Source: Vanessa cardui
Taxonomy: Eukaryota; Arthropoda; Insecta; Lepidoptera; Nymphalidae
Direction: 5' to 3'
Assembly: GCF_905220365.1 (NCBI RefSeq)
Contig: NC_061126.1
Coordinates: forward strand, 11,222,001 to 11,286,000
Length of the DNA stretch: 64,000 nt
Each line of letters begins with the position of its first letter. Positions within the stretch are counted from its first letter, which is position 1. Positions 46,860 through 56,379 of this stretch are shown in pieces. A program made the translations under genes and the position numbers. A model generated the notes under the pieces. The model had not been told where the DNA came from. It was given only the letters and a program-made list of their open reading frames with translations, and ran no database searches.

Positions 46860-47025
46860 ATATTATTTTTACAGTTTTTTATTTATGGGATATTTACTAT
46901 GTTTTTTATTTTTATTCGTTGAAGCTCGATATTTTATTATTTAAATATCGTGAACATGCATTCGTAGATAATGGCGAAATATCGACATTATCTACGAATA
47001 TAAATAAAAACTGTAAAAATAATAT
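46860..47025. repeat. Foldback whose left arm is split by a 73-bp segment
   Basis: The right arm is continuous, 46986-47025. Its first 14 bases (cattatctacgaat) pair exactly with 46960-46973. Its last 26 bases (to ctgtaaaaataatat) pair with 46860-46886 with one extra T. Between the two left pieces lie 73 bases, 46887-46959. The loop is 12 bases (46974-46985). Thus one ~40-base hairpin has gained 73 bases in one arm or lost them from the other. The 67-codon frame across it is a shadow. Confidence 0.8.
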
Positions 47026-47221
47026 AATTTTTTTATATATCGTGGTATTGTTCTTTTTATTGAGAAAGGTTCTACCAATCTCCAGAGCTTCGGTAAACGA
47101 TGGATTAGGAGATGAATTGTAAGCACAAATAAATACCTTGAGAATTTATCTTTTTTATTTCGCATAGATTATTGATATTTCTTTTGAAGCATCTATTTAA
47201 AAACTTTCAGTAAACTAGCAT

Positions 47222-47460
47222 AAAAAAGTCGCACTATTGGGCTCCTCTTTCTTTGAGGAGAGCGCTTGAAACGTATTCAACCACGATGCTCTAACCTGAG
47301 TCAGTGGGTGGTAAACACTGCACAATTTCATTGCATACATGCAGGTTTCCTCACATTTTTTCCTTCATCGCCGAGTACGAAATTAATTATAAATTAAGTA
47401 TATTCAAATTTAGTGGTGCTTTCCTGAGTTTCAACCCGCAACCATCACTAAGATGAACTT
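47222..47460 (-). mobile_element. Old SINE-A copy
   Basis: On the plus strand attgggctcctctttctttg, aggagagcgcttgaaac, catgcaggtttcctcacat, tcatcgccgagtacgaaatt, agtggtgctttcctgag and tttcaacccgcaaccatcac keep SINE-A order in reverse. The 3' end is missing and divergence is high. Confidence 0.65.
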
Positions 47461-50220
47461 GCTTCTATAATTTTAAATATATATATATACATTTGTAATT
47501 AAAAATGTAAATCCTATGTAAACACAAATCGAATATGCATATATATTATTTACTCTGAACAATCGTACATAGGAATCTTTAATTGGCATGTATTTGTGTG
47601 TTTATGGGTGGCATCAAATAAATTAATTACTAAATCCCGGCGTTCTCATCAATCAAGCAGTGCAAGGGATAAGATAAAGTGGGTTATTGTTACATGAATC
47701 TGTTTTCGTGTTTTATTTATTCATATTAGTTTCATTATTTTGATTGGAATGGTAATGTCTTATTTAGAAGAAGATATGGAAACATTCAGTTAGATCGAAG
47801 TTGCTTTTGCTATATATTATGTATTACATAGTAGATAATTAAACTTTAAGAATAATTGCTATAAAAATCGCGTGTGAAAAAAAACAAATGAAACCGTTTT
47901 TAAAAGAAAGAGATATAGAGAAAGCGAAGCTTATTAAATTATTTAATATTGCTCTGGTATATCTATAATGCCGTGTCTACCTAAAATAAATTACGAACTA
48001 TGAGCAAAAAGACGTGGTAAAAATATAAATCCATGTAACTTATCGATGATAAAAGAAGAAAATTTCCTTCCAAAATTAATCAATATATCACAAAACCGCG
48101 TATATGTCGATAGATAATATTTTTCTTATTAATAAACCATCAAAAATGAGAATCGACCAGATGTCACTTAACGGCATTTTTGTAGTACCACGGTAGAATT
48201 ATCTTTGAATAATTTGAATTTGGAATACAACAATCCGTGTCACGAGAATTTGTTTTTCAACTATCTTTTTTCACTCTGCTTCCAGTAGGCGGGAAGCATT
48301 GTCAATAGTCATTTCGTTACTAACCGCTTACTCTTCGGTTTTAAGGCAAACCACATATCTATATATTCAACATCAAAGCGATTGCGTGAGATAACTTAAC
48401 TTAAGGACATTTGGCCCATTTCACGTATAGGCTGAAATTAATTATGAACCACACTAGGATCCATTACTGAGCAGTTGGCAACTCGGGACGACTCAAAATT
48501 GATTTCTATAATTAATTTTATCTCACCATAATATATTGTTAATTAATGCATTGTTATTAAGAGTGTCACTTTTGAGTGTACAAAACACTTGTGATGTTGT
48601 AAAAAAACATCTGTACATTTATTACGATCAAATTCTTATTTCAAAGTTTGTAACGTATTACCTTAAAAAAATTATAAATAAAAAAATATGAAACTGTTTT
48701 TTTTTAAATACATATATGAAACTGAAATTCTACGAAAAAAATTCTTTTTTTTTCTTTTCTTATTGTTTATTGTATATTGATGCAAGATAACTATCAAATT
48801 ACATTCTTTTTTTTGTTGGCTTTTATTTGTGTGAAAAATGAAACAGATTATTTTGCCAAATAATTTTTATTGTAATTATTTTAAGAAGTTTAATGACATT
48901 GTATTTTTTTATAATTCTTAAAATTCTTGCACCGTAATTTTCTTTATAAGTAACTTTATCATGTGTGTCTAGATGTGAAGGCACTTTGAAAATCTTACAA
49001 GTATTTCATATAATACTCAATACAGACTGAAAAGAGAGATCATTAAAAGCGAAACATCTAACGAACAACGCATAGCCCAGCGAATGAACCAAAAAGCCCA
49101 TTTACATTTCGATAGCCGAAACAGATACGTTCGTAATTAATCAAAACAAGTCAATTGATGCGTTGATGGCATTATAATTAAATACAATGCAATGACGCAG
49201 AGCGAAACATTGCAATCATGTGTAAATCAACGATTATTGATTTCGTATTATTAACTACCGGCTTTTTGGAACATTCGGATAAATTAACTTGTGACGTTTG
49301 GTGGTATTCGATGTTTATTTTGTCAAGTTACTAGACTTAGAATGATAGTTTTTTTTGAATGAGTAGTTATTTGTTTGTCTATAAAAATATGCATTTTAAT
49401 TAAGCTGTTTCTTTAAAGTTTTCAGCACAAAAACTGTAAATAAGATAATTAAATCTTTAAAAATATAGGTTTAAATCACGAAAACAATATAAATGTCGTT
49501 AAATCTATCGCTAATATTAATATTACTAATACGTAATGCATTATAATATATAATATTTGTAACGTAAAGAAATTATATGTTCTCAAAATTTATTAAAACC
49601 AATTTATATATAAATATATATAAATATAAGCAGACACCACAAAAATTTAAATGAATTTCCATCCAAAAAATAAATCACGATTTCCAGCACTACAAATAAA
49701 AAATTAGTAGTCACATTTTAACGCTCGATAAAATTACAGCACTAACATTTGAAGTAAAGTAAATTTCGTTATTTATAGTTTTAGCTATAAATTTGCTTAT
49801 TGACGTTGTCTTCCTGAACACGCAATTTCACTGACATTTTAACATGGAACAATGACCGTTGAGTTTGTCACATAGGAATATTCATGTAATCAATCATCCG
49901 TAGTGAATGAATGAATACGATTAACAAAACATCGATAGTATCCATTCGATTTTAATCAGGCGATTAAAAGACTTTTTGGTTTGATATTCTGATATGTAAA
50001 TGTATGTGAAATGTAACTCTGTTGGAGATTACTAAAAAATACTAACGTGAATATGATACAAAAATCTTTTATTCATAACAAAATACTATGCTAATGTATC
50101 TCCATAGAGCAGAAGTGATGTTCAAGTTTTGTAACGTTGTTTTATACATAGTACAAAAGGCGTGTATCTCAAAATATTATATTAAAAATGTGTGTGTTTT
50201 TTAATGAAATGTTTACTTAG
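47461..50220. other. No gene or repeat recognised
   Basis: Long AT-rich stretch. The segment at about 49020-49330 looks like unique, compositionally balanced DNA with homeodomain-like taattaat sites and is a candidate conserved noncoding element. Simple AT runs occur near 47480-47490 and 49600-49630. Confidence 0.4.
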
Positions 50221-50221
50221 G

Positions 50222-50492
50222 TAGACAAATGAATGGGCCGCGTTGTGGTAAGTGGCGATACACGCTTTGTGATGCTGTAATAAAAGAATAAACATTTCTT
50301 GCATAACACCAATGCTCCAAACTTGTGAGCTAAGTTGTTACGTCCCTTATGCATATAGTTACACTGGTTCCCTCACATTTGAAATTGAAACACAACAATT
50401 TTCAGTATAGCTTTTTAGCGGTATAATATCCGATGAGTGGGTGCTACCTACCCGCACGGGCTTGCATAAATCAGTAAGACCAAAGTAGCTGA
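50222..50492 (-). mobile_element. SINE-B copy, diverged
   Basis: On the plus strand gcatagagttacactgg-type landmarks appear as ttatgcatatagttacactg, then gaaacacaacaattttcagt, tttttagcggtataatatcc, gatgagtgggtgctacctac and ccgcacgggcttgcataaat. The 3' end near 50225 is poorly preserved. Confidence 0.6.
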
Positions 50493-50689
50493 GTTAAAAA
50501 AAATCCAATGGAACAGATAGCACGTTGGAATAGTATATACTCGTATATCTTTTCTATCTATTGGTGGAAATATAAAAACTTCGTTTGGCAGTTCATTAAT
50601 TTATTCAAGTTCTTCAAGTTCCTTAGCAGTACTATGAACCCAGCAATATTATTCAAAAATGCAAACTATTCAAACGGCACGTACTCAAA

Positions 50690-50830
50690 TCGGAGCGGTA
50701 GTTCTTTTCGCCCGGGATATATTGCGGGATTAAGCCGAGATTCGCTGCACGCCCGACAGTTTCGCGGGATTTCCCGGATTAATATTCCCGACGCGCTCGC
50801 CTATCATAATTCCAAAACATGATATTAAGA
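50690..50830. promoter_or_regulatory. GC-rich island with kappaB-like and GGATTA sites
   Basis: GGGATTTCCC at 50766-50775 is a perfect Rel/NF-kappaB type site. GGATTA, the core recognised by Bicoid/Otx-class homeodomains, occurs at 50727-50732 and 50776-50781, the second directly abutting the kappaB site. The island is CpG-rich (cgacgcgctcgcc) and flanked by AT-rich DNA. A 104-codon plus frame at 50508-50822 runs through it but has biased composition upstream and no recognised domain. Enhancer or promoter function is inferred. Confidence 0.4.
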
Positions 50831-51027
50831 GGCCGCTCCACAAATCTTAGCTGACGGCATGCAAACTACTGCATTAGCATGAGATGCGTGTTATCTTTCC
50901 TCGAAGCTTATAGCGAATCTTAATAATAATAAACCACATCTTACTTAATTACGTTGCGAAAGTTGGGTGTGAACTACTTTTTTATAGTCTTCAGGCAAAC
51001 TTTCATTATTTTTTTAACACTTCACTT

Positions 51028-51091
51028 CATAAAAATAATTATACTATTTCTACATAATTATTTTTATGAATAATTATACTATTTCTACATA
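51028..51091. repeat. Interleaved direct and inverted repeat
   Basis: A 23-base direct repeat beginning aataattatactatttctac lies at 51034-51056 and 51069-51091. A 14-base inverted repeat, cataaaaataatta and taattatttttatg, lies at 51028-51041 and 51055-51068. This pattern is typical of a local copying event with template switching. Confidence 0.8.
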
Positions 51092-51100
51092 GTGTTAGTG

Positions 51101-51200
51101 TAATATGTTCCAAACCCTCTCCTTAATGGAAGAGGAGGCCTTATCTCAGCAGTGAGAAATTTACAGGCTGTTACTTTACTTTACTTTACTTTACTTTACT
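51101..51200 (+). mobile_element. SINE-A 3' end with long (TTTAC)n tail
   Basis: Only about the last 75 bases of SINE-A remain: taatatgttccaaaccctct, ccttaatggaagaggaggcc and cagtgagaaatttacaggct. They are followed by gttactttactttactttac and further repeats to 51200. Extreme 5' truncation is normal for retroposed copies. Confidence 0.8.
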
Positions 51201-51955
51201 TTATGTTTACATATGGGCGACGTTATGTCATTTCTATGTCAATGTCTATAGTTCGGTATATTAAAAATACCTTTAGTTCGAAATTTTCACCAAAATGTTT
51301 AAGAAAACATGATTTTTTATTGAAAGATTAAACCCGGGCAAGCAACACATAGTTTTCACATTACTTAATCCTTTTTAATAAGCTACAGACAGAACCGTAT
51401 CGATCTCGCACTTATGCAATTTATTAATTTTGAAAATTAGGTTTGCGCTCAATAAGAAATTTTTAAGATGGGATGCTTTTTGTAATGTATATTTGCAAGA
51501 TTATATAAATATGTCAAGATTAGTTTTTATCGTCTTTATATTGTAAGATATAGTTCGAATTTGTCCACGGCTTATAGATTAAATTTTTGGAAAATAAGGT
51601 ATTGATTTAAATGAAACAATGTTAACCTATATTTAATATTCTAGTAGATTAAAAGTAAACTTCACAATTCTAGTACTTACATGTGTATCCACTAACCATT
51701 AACCTTAGGAACAATATCTAATTTTAGTTTTTCCTAATTTCAAATGATAAAAAAACATTTAGTATTGAATGCCGTATTAATTAAATCTGTCCAGTTAAAA
51801 TCTTTGTAATTCAATACAACAACCTTAAAGTGCTAACAAATAATTGTAATCGTCAATAAAATGGTTTTATAAATGGTTTGTTAATTTAGTTAACAAAATG
51901 CGCTTAAGACCTTGTTCGTCTCGTCGACTTTTATCAAGTCTATAATTTATTTTAT
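51201..51955. other. No gene or repeat recognised
   Basis: AT-rich DNA with nothing recognisable. Confidence 0.4.
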
Positions 51956-51959
51956 TTTA

Positions 51960-52062
51960 TTGGAATAGGTTGGCGGACGAGCATATGGGCCACCTGATGA
52001 AAAGTGGTCACCATTACCCATAGACAATGCCCAGAGCCCTACCACCAAGTAAAGTAAAGTAG
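51960..52062 (-). mobile_element. SINE-B copy with large internal deletion
   Basis: The reversed 3' end (ggaataggttggcggacgag, catatgggccacctgatga, ttacccatagacaatgc) is joined directly to the head (cccagagccctaccaccaag). Roughly 200 bases between are missing. Both ends are well kept. Confidence 0.8.
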
Positions 52063-52870
52063 TATTCGCCTTTGAACTTTTTAGTTTTACTTTAAAGAAA
52101 GAGTAGAAAGGAATTCAAATTTGAAAAAATGTTATTGGAACGTTTAAAATGGCCTAAGGTTCGTAAAGTACTAGCACAAAGGGGCGTGAAACTTTGTTCA
52201 GTCATCTCGGATTGCCGTCGAAACAGATCATGAAAACAAAGCAGTAAAGATCTGTGTTCACGCACACAACTGTAAAATCAACCTTTATATAGCGCAATGA
52301 TATCGGTGAAGACGATGACGTCACTCACAACCTACATAAAAGAAGGTTGTGTAATCAAAAATAATTGTAATACGGGCGAAATTACGAGACATTATTTAGT
52401 ATACAAAACAAACAAAATATTCCGTTCTCGCTGTGATTGCCTGTAGAGGGCAAAAATCAAAGGGATCACGTCATTCAGCGCCCGCACGCAATACGCATCG
52501 CCCTTCTGACCTTTGTCCCTTAATGAAGTACGGCTTCTGTAGCCTCAGGCGTCTTTGTCAACATATAACACCCTCTGATTGTATTTCGGTACAAAGTACA
52601 TGGGATAGCGAGTTCAGACGAGTTGAAGGGTTCAAATAAAGATGACAGAAAGAAACATTTACATATACTATCATTATTGATGTAACCTGTGACAGGATAA
52701 TCACAGGCTAACATTAATATTATTTTTTTATATTATTGTAGTTATTGACCGGCGCTGTACAAGTTTGCTAGCTGTGTTATTAATTTGTGATTAAAAATAT
52801 TTTGATTGGTAAAAATATGTAACATGTATTATTTTTTTAAGCATTGTTTTAATATCCGTTTGTTAATGGT
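52063..52870. promoter_or_regulatory. Unique block with a perfect CRE, possible regulatory DNA
   Basis: The part from about 52140 to 52640 is less AT-rich than its surroundings and matches no repeat in the window. It contains TGACGTCA at 52316-52323, a perfect CRE. A plus frame at 52433-52639 and an opposed minus frame at 52520-52714 have no named domain. The CpG-rich string tcagcgcccgcacgcaatac (52473-52492) stands out. Conserved noncoding DNA is the likelier reading. Confidence 0.3.
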
Positions 52871-52874
52871 ATAA

Positions 52875-52906
52875 ATATTTTAACACACATATGTGTGTTA
52901 AAATAT
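52875..52906. repeat. Perfect 32-bp palindrome
   Basis: The left half atattttaacacacat is the exact reverse complement of the right half atgtgtgttaaaatat, with no spacer. Confidence 0.9.
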
Positions 52907-53076
52907 GAAAATTATTCTTGATATGATATTTAAAAGAACACGGTTCTATACATTTTCAAAAAATTCAATTCGTATTTTTTTTTCTCTGAGCTTAAGTACA
53001 AAATGTTTTAACTAATTATTTATGTAACATATGCCTTATATAATAATGGCTTAAGTCGATTTTTACTACTACTTAA

Positions 53077-53358
53077 AAGTCGATTTACGATTATATAACG
53101 TAGTTATAGTTATTGTTAAATTTGGAGCCGGTGTCAGCCACAGGCACACGCTTCAACAATCAAAAGAAAGAAGCGATACGAGCCTCTTGATTGACCCAGT
53201 ATAATATCGTATAAAAGGTAATTTGTAAGAAACATTTCTTAAAGTATTCTCGTATTGTTTTTTGATAGGTATAGTAAAGGGTTGGCTGACACCGACTCCA
53301 ATTATAGCAATAATTATAACTACATTATATAATCGTAAATCGACTTTTAAGTAGTCTA
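53077..53358 (+). mobile_element. MITE TIR-2, copy 2, both ends intact
   Basis: The ends are inverted repeats of nearly 50 bases: ctacttaaaagtcgatttac at the left and gtaaatcgacttttaagtag at the right, each continuing inward to about acgattatataacgtagtta. The interior matches copy 1 (ggagccggtgtcagccacag, ctgacaccgactccaat). The length is about 280 bases, with no coding. In both copies a tttcatttcattttac-type string lies on one side, so both sit in the same host element. Confidence 0.8.
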
Positions 53359-53520
53359 ATATTTTTCATTTCATTTTACCTAGGAGGACTCTCAAAAATG
53401 TGTTAAATATGCAATTATTTTTATTAGTTTTTAGTGCATTTTAATTTGTTTTAAAATACTGTTTTGTTTGAAGTCGGTTTTTCTTTTTGTTAAAATTTTA
53501 TTTATTTTTTGATTTTAAGT
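53359..53520 (-). mobile_element. TIR-1 element, copy 2 (partial)
   Basis: Read on minus it begins at the terminus aaaaaccgacttcaaacaaa (plus end near 53485) and passes aggtaaaatgaaatgaaaaa before TIR-2. The opposite terminus is not seen beyond TIR-2, so this copy is incomplete. Landmarks agree with 1785-1930. Confidence 0.6.
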
Positions 53521-53877
53521 GAAGCTGATGTAGACTAACATTTTTTTTTTAATATGGATAGATTAAGCGTGCCGTTTATATGAATCAGAAACTACTTCAG
53601 GGACAATTTCAAAAGAAACTTTCGAATAAAGCAAAAATAGACTTTCGAAAATGCGGCTTTAATACGTCATGCGGCATAAAGAGGTACGAGGTACCACCCT
53701 CGAATGAGCTGTAATCGACCTCAGTAAAAAAACTTTGCAAAAGAGCTATTCGTATGCTATGTCGTACATCATATGACATTACATCACATACACAAAATTT
53801 GATTAGAGACAGAAAGAAATTCTGCCCCAAATCGCACCCTAACTGTAAGCCGTTTAGGAGTTCCGTCAATACATAGT
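53521..53877. other. No gene recognised
   Basis: Unassigned sequence. An 86-codon minus frame at 53609-53869 is open but has no motif I can name. Confidence 0.35.
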
Positions 53878-54117
53878 ATAAAACAAAGTCGCTTTCTCTG
53901 TCCCTATATCTTTAAAACTACGCAACGGATTTTGATGCGGTTTTTTTTAATAGATAGTGTAATTCAAGGGGAAGGTTTGTGTACATAATAAATGAACAAT
54001 ATAGTAAAGAAACACTGACAATTTTAGAAGTTTGCAATGTGATGTCGTAAATAAACATATTCTTTAGTATATTTAGTATCAGTATTGCACCCGTGAGAAG
54101 TCGAGGCGGGTCGCTAG
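53878..54117 (+). mobile_element. Mini-Helitron, second type, 3' end intact
   Basis: agtcgctttctctgtccctata, aaactacgcaacggattttg, gattttgatgcgg, attcaaggggaaggtttgtg and the end cgtgagaagtcgaggcgggtcg are followed by CTAG at 54114-54117 and T. This is a common lepidopteran non-autonomous Helitron layout. The 5' TC end is not clear. Confidence 0.7.
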
Positions 54118-54399
54118 TTGATTATAATATTTGATTATGACAATTACATGAACATAACCGCGTTCCGGAAGGTGATTCAAATATCCAAGTAACCCATAAA
54201 TAAAAGATTCGACCGAGTATTGCTAACGTGCTCCTCAGAATTGTTCCGTTCCCTCCCGTTCCCTTAATTTAACCAAACTTTCACTAAACTACCCTTAAAG
54301 TATATCCTTTATAATATAAAAAGAATCATCAAAATTGGTTAACGTGATTTAGAGTTATTCACCTATTTGTCGCGCATATACATAATGCAAATTAAGACT

Positions 54400-54600
54400 T
54401 ATGTCGTTTTCATACGGATACCATCATCGGAAAAAAATAAAAAAAAATGGGACCCCACGGGAAGCACTACCTTTCAAACAAAAAAAAAATTATCAAAATC
54501 GGTCCACCCAGTAAAAAGTTATGAGGTAACAAACATAAAAAAAAAAAAAAATAATACAGACGAATTGATAACCTCCTCCTTTTTGAAGTCGGTTGAAAAT
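54400..54600 (+). mobile_element. Interspersed repeat ending in tttgaagtcggtt
   Basis: atgggaccccacgggaagca, atcaaaatcggtccacccag, aaaaagttatgaggtaacaa, a long A run, and gaattgataacctcctcctt ending tttgaagtcggttga. The last part equals the right end of TIR-1 copy 1, so this is the end of a longer relative of TIR-1. The 93-codon frame at 54367-54648 runs along the A-rich repeat and is not a gene. Confidence 0.55.
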
Positions 54601-55298
54601 GCAAAAAGGAAAAACCTATATTTTAAGCTTAAGATGTGTTACGATTAAGATGATTGCTGTTTGTGATTTTGGAATTTCCTTATCGAATTTTTATTCATTT
54701 TTTACTTTTCTCTTATAACTTGAATACAAGGGCATTCATTGTTGCTAATAATGGGTTGGTTTTATACCAAGCTGTGATTGCAGGTGACCGTGATCGCGTT
54801 ACTGTATGGCTCACGACTCTATATTCCGTCCTTTTTACACTGTTTGAATAATAAAGGCTTGATGCCTTTGTCGGGATTGCTGATGTATGAGGACAATAGA
54901 CTGGGATGCGTTTTTTTCCTTTGTAAAAAAAAAGGTTTCATCATAATATGACGAAAAATGGTTAATCAAGGATTTAAATTTGTAAGGGGATTGTGTAAGG
55001 GAAGGTATTAAGATTAAAACATTTTTGTAGAATGTAAAGTCTATGAACTGGGCTGGGCCCTTCCTTCTGTTAAGAGGAAAAATTTAAAGTTTTTTTATGT
55101 TTGTTATACAAAGTACAATTCAAAAAAGTTTATAAATAAATTTAAGTTACATTGTGGTGTTTGCTTGTATTTCAAACCTGGGTTCGTATTCCAAAAACTA
55201 GGCATTCGTAAAAATCTTTAAGGGTTTTAACAATTCAGCTATACCTAGATATTGAGCAATTCTGCTGTATGAATTTAGCTCAAAAAACATATTTAGTT
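54601..55298. other. No gene or repeat recognised
   Basis: AT-rich DNA. A poly-A/T tract lies near 54920. No family match. Confidence 0.4.
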
Positions 55299-55368
55299 AC
55301 TAGCTATACCCGCCCGCTTCGCTAGGCATTAGTCGCAGAAAAATAAATTTTGAATTTTTCATTTTGCA

Positions 55369-56105
55369 ATTAATGATCATCATCATCATCATCAACAGCC
55401 TATTTTTGTCCACTGCTGGACATAGGCCTCTCCCAGTGCACGCCACTGTGGTCTTTCTCCGGCTACTCGCATCCAGCTCCTGCCTGCCGCCTTGCGTATA
55501 TCGTCACTCCACCGTGCCTGAGGACGTCCTACACTATGGTTCGATGACTTTGGTTCTTTGACGGATCACCTCATTTCTGATGCGATCGCTCAAAGAAACG
55601 CCGATCATAGCCCTTTCGCACGCTGAGCGACTTTAAGCTAGTGGACCAGCCTTGTCGTAAGTGTCCACGTTTCGGCTCCGTATGTCATGACGGGTAGGAC
55701 GCACTGATTGAAGACTTTCGTCTTAAGGCACTGTGGGATCGACAATGTTAAGATTCGACGTAACTTCCCAAACGCTGCCCAACCCAGCTGAATTCTTCTA
55801 TTCATCTCGTCCTCAAGGTTGTTTCTACCTAATTGCAGAGTCTGCCCGAGGTAGACATATTTTTGAACAACTTCGAGGACGGTACCGTGTATCGTAGTCG
55901 GTTCCGGTAGAACATGTTCATTGAACATGACCTTGGTTTTATCCAAGTTCATCCGTAGGCCGATACGCATAGAAGAATCAGCCAGCTCGTTCAGCATTTG
56001 TTGTAGGTCCTGCAACGTTTCTGCCACGATGACGATATCGTCTGCGAATCTCAAGTGAGAGATGTATTCGCCATTGATGTTAATGTCATCAGCTATGTAC
56101 AAATA
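55369..56105 (-). pseudogene. RTE-clade LINE reverse transcriptase, 5'-truncated
   Basis: The minus frame 55638-56129 carries reverse transcriptase motifs: NGEYISHLRFADDIVIVAE with the catalytic FADD box, then LNLDKTKV-type sequence (MNLDKTKVMF), YVYLGQTL, EMNRRIQLGWAAFGKLR and VLPVMTYGAETW. This order is typical of RTE elements. After a frame break similarity continues as SLSDRIRNEVIRQRTKV. About 30-40 codons are then missing near 55525-55545, and GRPQARWSDDIRKAAGRSW runs to a stop. The 3' tail is (TGATGA)-like (plus-strand atcatcatcatc at 55376), as in RTE/BovB elements. The active element's 5' part is absent. Confidence 0.85.
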
Positions 56106-56159
56106 ATAAAGAAACAAATCAAGATACAATTAGAATATTAAATCAAATACTTAAAAATT

Positions 56160-56372
56160 CTATATATCTATTTCATCTTTTTCAATGATGTTCTCGATAG
56201 GCTGCACATTGGTCATAAAACCCATAAACTTATTTGTCAAGATCACATCTTCTTTTTGTTTAATCCGGAAACTGATATGATTTATGAGAATATTTGTGAT
56301 GGTATAATCTCGATGTGAAGTTGGTACGATGAAAATTTTAATTAAATTTCTATAGCCTGTAAAAGTTTGCAT
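56160..56372 (-). pseudogene. Unassigned 70-codon frame inside the Helitron
   Basis: Open from ATG to TAG on minus between the RTE and the Helitron Rep remnant. The middle reads YTITNILINHISFRIKQKED and the end FMGFMTNVQPIENIIEKDEI. I do not recognise it as a Helitron domain. It may be a diverged inner piece of the Rep region, a captured host exon or chance. Helitrons are known to capture gene pieces, which makes the second option worth testing. Confidence 0.3.
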
Positions 56373-56379
56373 AACACCA

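Noticed and set aside
50508..50822. 104-codon plus-strand frame as a gene
   Set aside because: The first half is AT-biased and aromatic-rich by composition and the second half lies in the GC-rich island. No domain, no supporting splice signals.
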